From contig NZ_MLHN01000008.1 of the NCBI RefSeq assembly GCF_001999285.1, forward strand, positions 124,001-188,000: 64,000 nucleotides of DNA, given 5' to 3'. How positions within the stretch are numbered: position 1 is the first letter of the stretch; each line of letters starts with the position of its first letter. The notes below the pieces were generated by a model. It was not told the origin of the DNA. It worked only from the letters and a program-made list of their open reading frames with translations, and did not search any database. Made by a program: the position numbers and the translations under genes. The stretch comes from Rodentibacter genomosp. 1 (GTDB taxonomy: Bacteria; Pseudomonadota; Gammaproteobacteria; Enterobacterales; Pasteurellaceae). Positions 63,979-64,000 of this stretch are shown piece after piece.

Positions 63979-64000
63979 AGCCACCTTGTTCAAGGTGGCA
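63979..64000. terminator. Hairpin at the right edge
   Basis: GCCACCTTG / CAAGGTGGC stem with AAAAAA on its left, so it would end a minus-strand transcript entering from the right. Confidence 0.65.

Overview
The window is a piece of a Pasteurellaceae chromosome (Haemophilus/Aggregatibacter/Pasteurella relatives). Three things point there. The sequence is AT-rich, and the Haemophilus-type DNA uptake signal AAGTGCGGT (and its complement ACCGCACTT) occurs many times on both strands, often as inverted pairs that double as terminators. The core gene blocks (radA-lrp-ftsK-lolA-rarA; prfA-prmC-sirB1-kdsA-hprA-lolCDE-aroG; pykA-dnaB-alr-pgi) are, from memory, the gene neighbourhoods of Haemophilus influenzae. 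The tmRNA tag also reads ANDEQYALAA. I cannot name the species from sequence alone.

Layout. 1-8.6 kb: housekeeping genes (DUF47 start, CYTH triphosphatase, radA, lrp, ftsK, lolA, rarA). 8.6-17.7 kb: accessory and transport genes (SnoaL-like secreted protein, DMT exporter, SbmA/YddA-like ABC protein, TonB siderophore receptor, MATE pump, ribE, DedA), then rplY. 18.26-34.81 kb: two related integrated elements in tandem at the 3' end of ssrA, marked by three copies of a ~77-120 bp att repeat. Element A (18.3-21.4 kb) is a remnant: a terminal region, an orphan brnA whose brnT partner is cut off, and a decayed IS21-family element with broken istA and istB. Element B (21.4-34.8 kb) looks intact. 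It has a P4-type integrase, an AlpA-like regulator, an AntA/AntB antirepressor, tandem Ash/Icd-like genes, a DUF927 P-loop replication protein, an iteron array that looks like a replication origin, and a BrnT/BrnA toxin-antitoxin pair. It has no capsid, tail, terminase or lysis genes, so it looks like a phage satellite (P4/PICI type) rather than a prophage.

34.8-47.3 kb: ssrA, a small secreted protein, dinB, epmC, then prfA-RDD-prmC-sirB1-kdsA, hprA-lolC-lolD-lolE, and a DAHP synthase gene preceded by a perfect TrpR operator. 47.4-54.5 kb: an AraC orthologue and a sugar ABC transporter/FGGY kinase operon, with two AraC half-sites placed as at E. coli araBAD. 54.8-64 kb: tRNA-Val, pykA, dnaB, alr, pgi and malT.

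Two families of small dispersed repeats cut across this map. One is a ~110-170 bp palindromic MITE-like repeat (at least five copies in intergenic regions, two of them apparently inside the loop of a USS-pair terminator). The other is a ~36 bp USS-containing repeat, one copy of which lies in frame inside the lolA signal-peptide region. The most interesting part is element B: its mirrored, helically phased origin, its terminator-embedded Ash/Icd genes, its duplicated small genes, and the TCAAATTTGA palindromes scattered through both elements.
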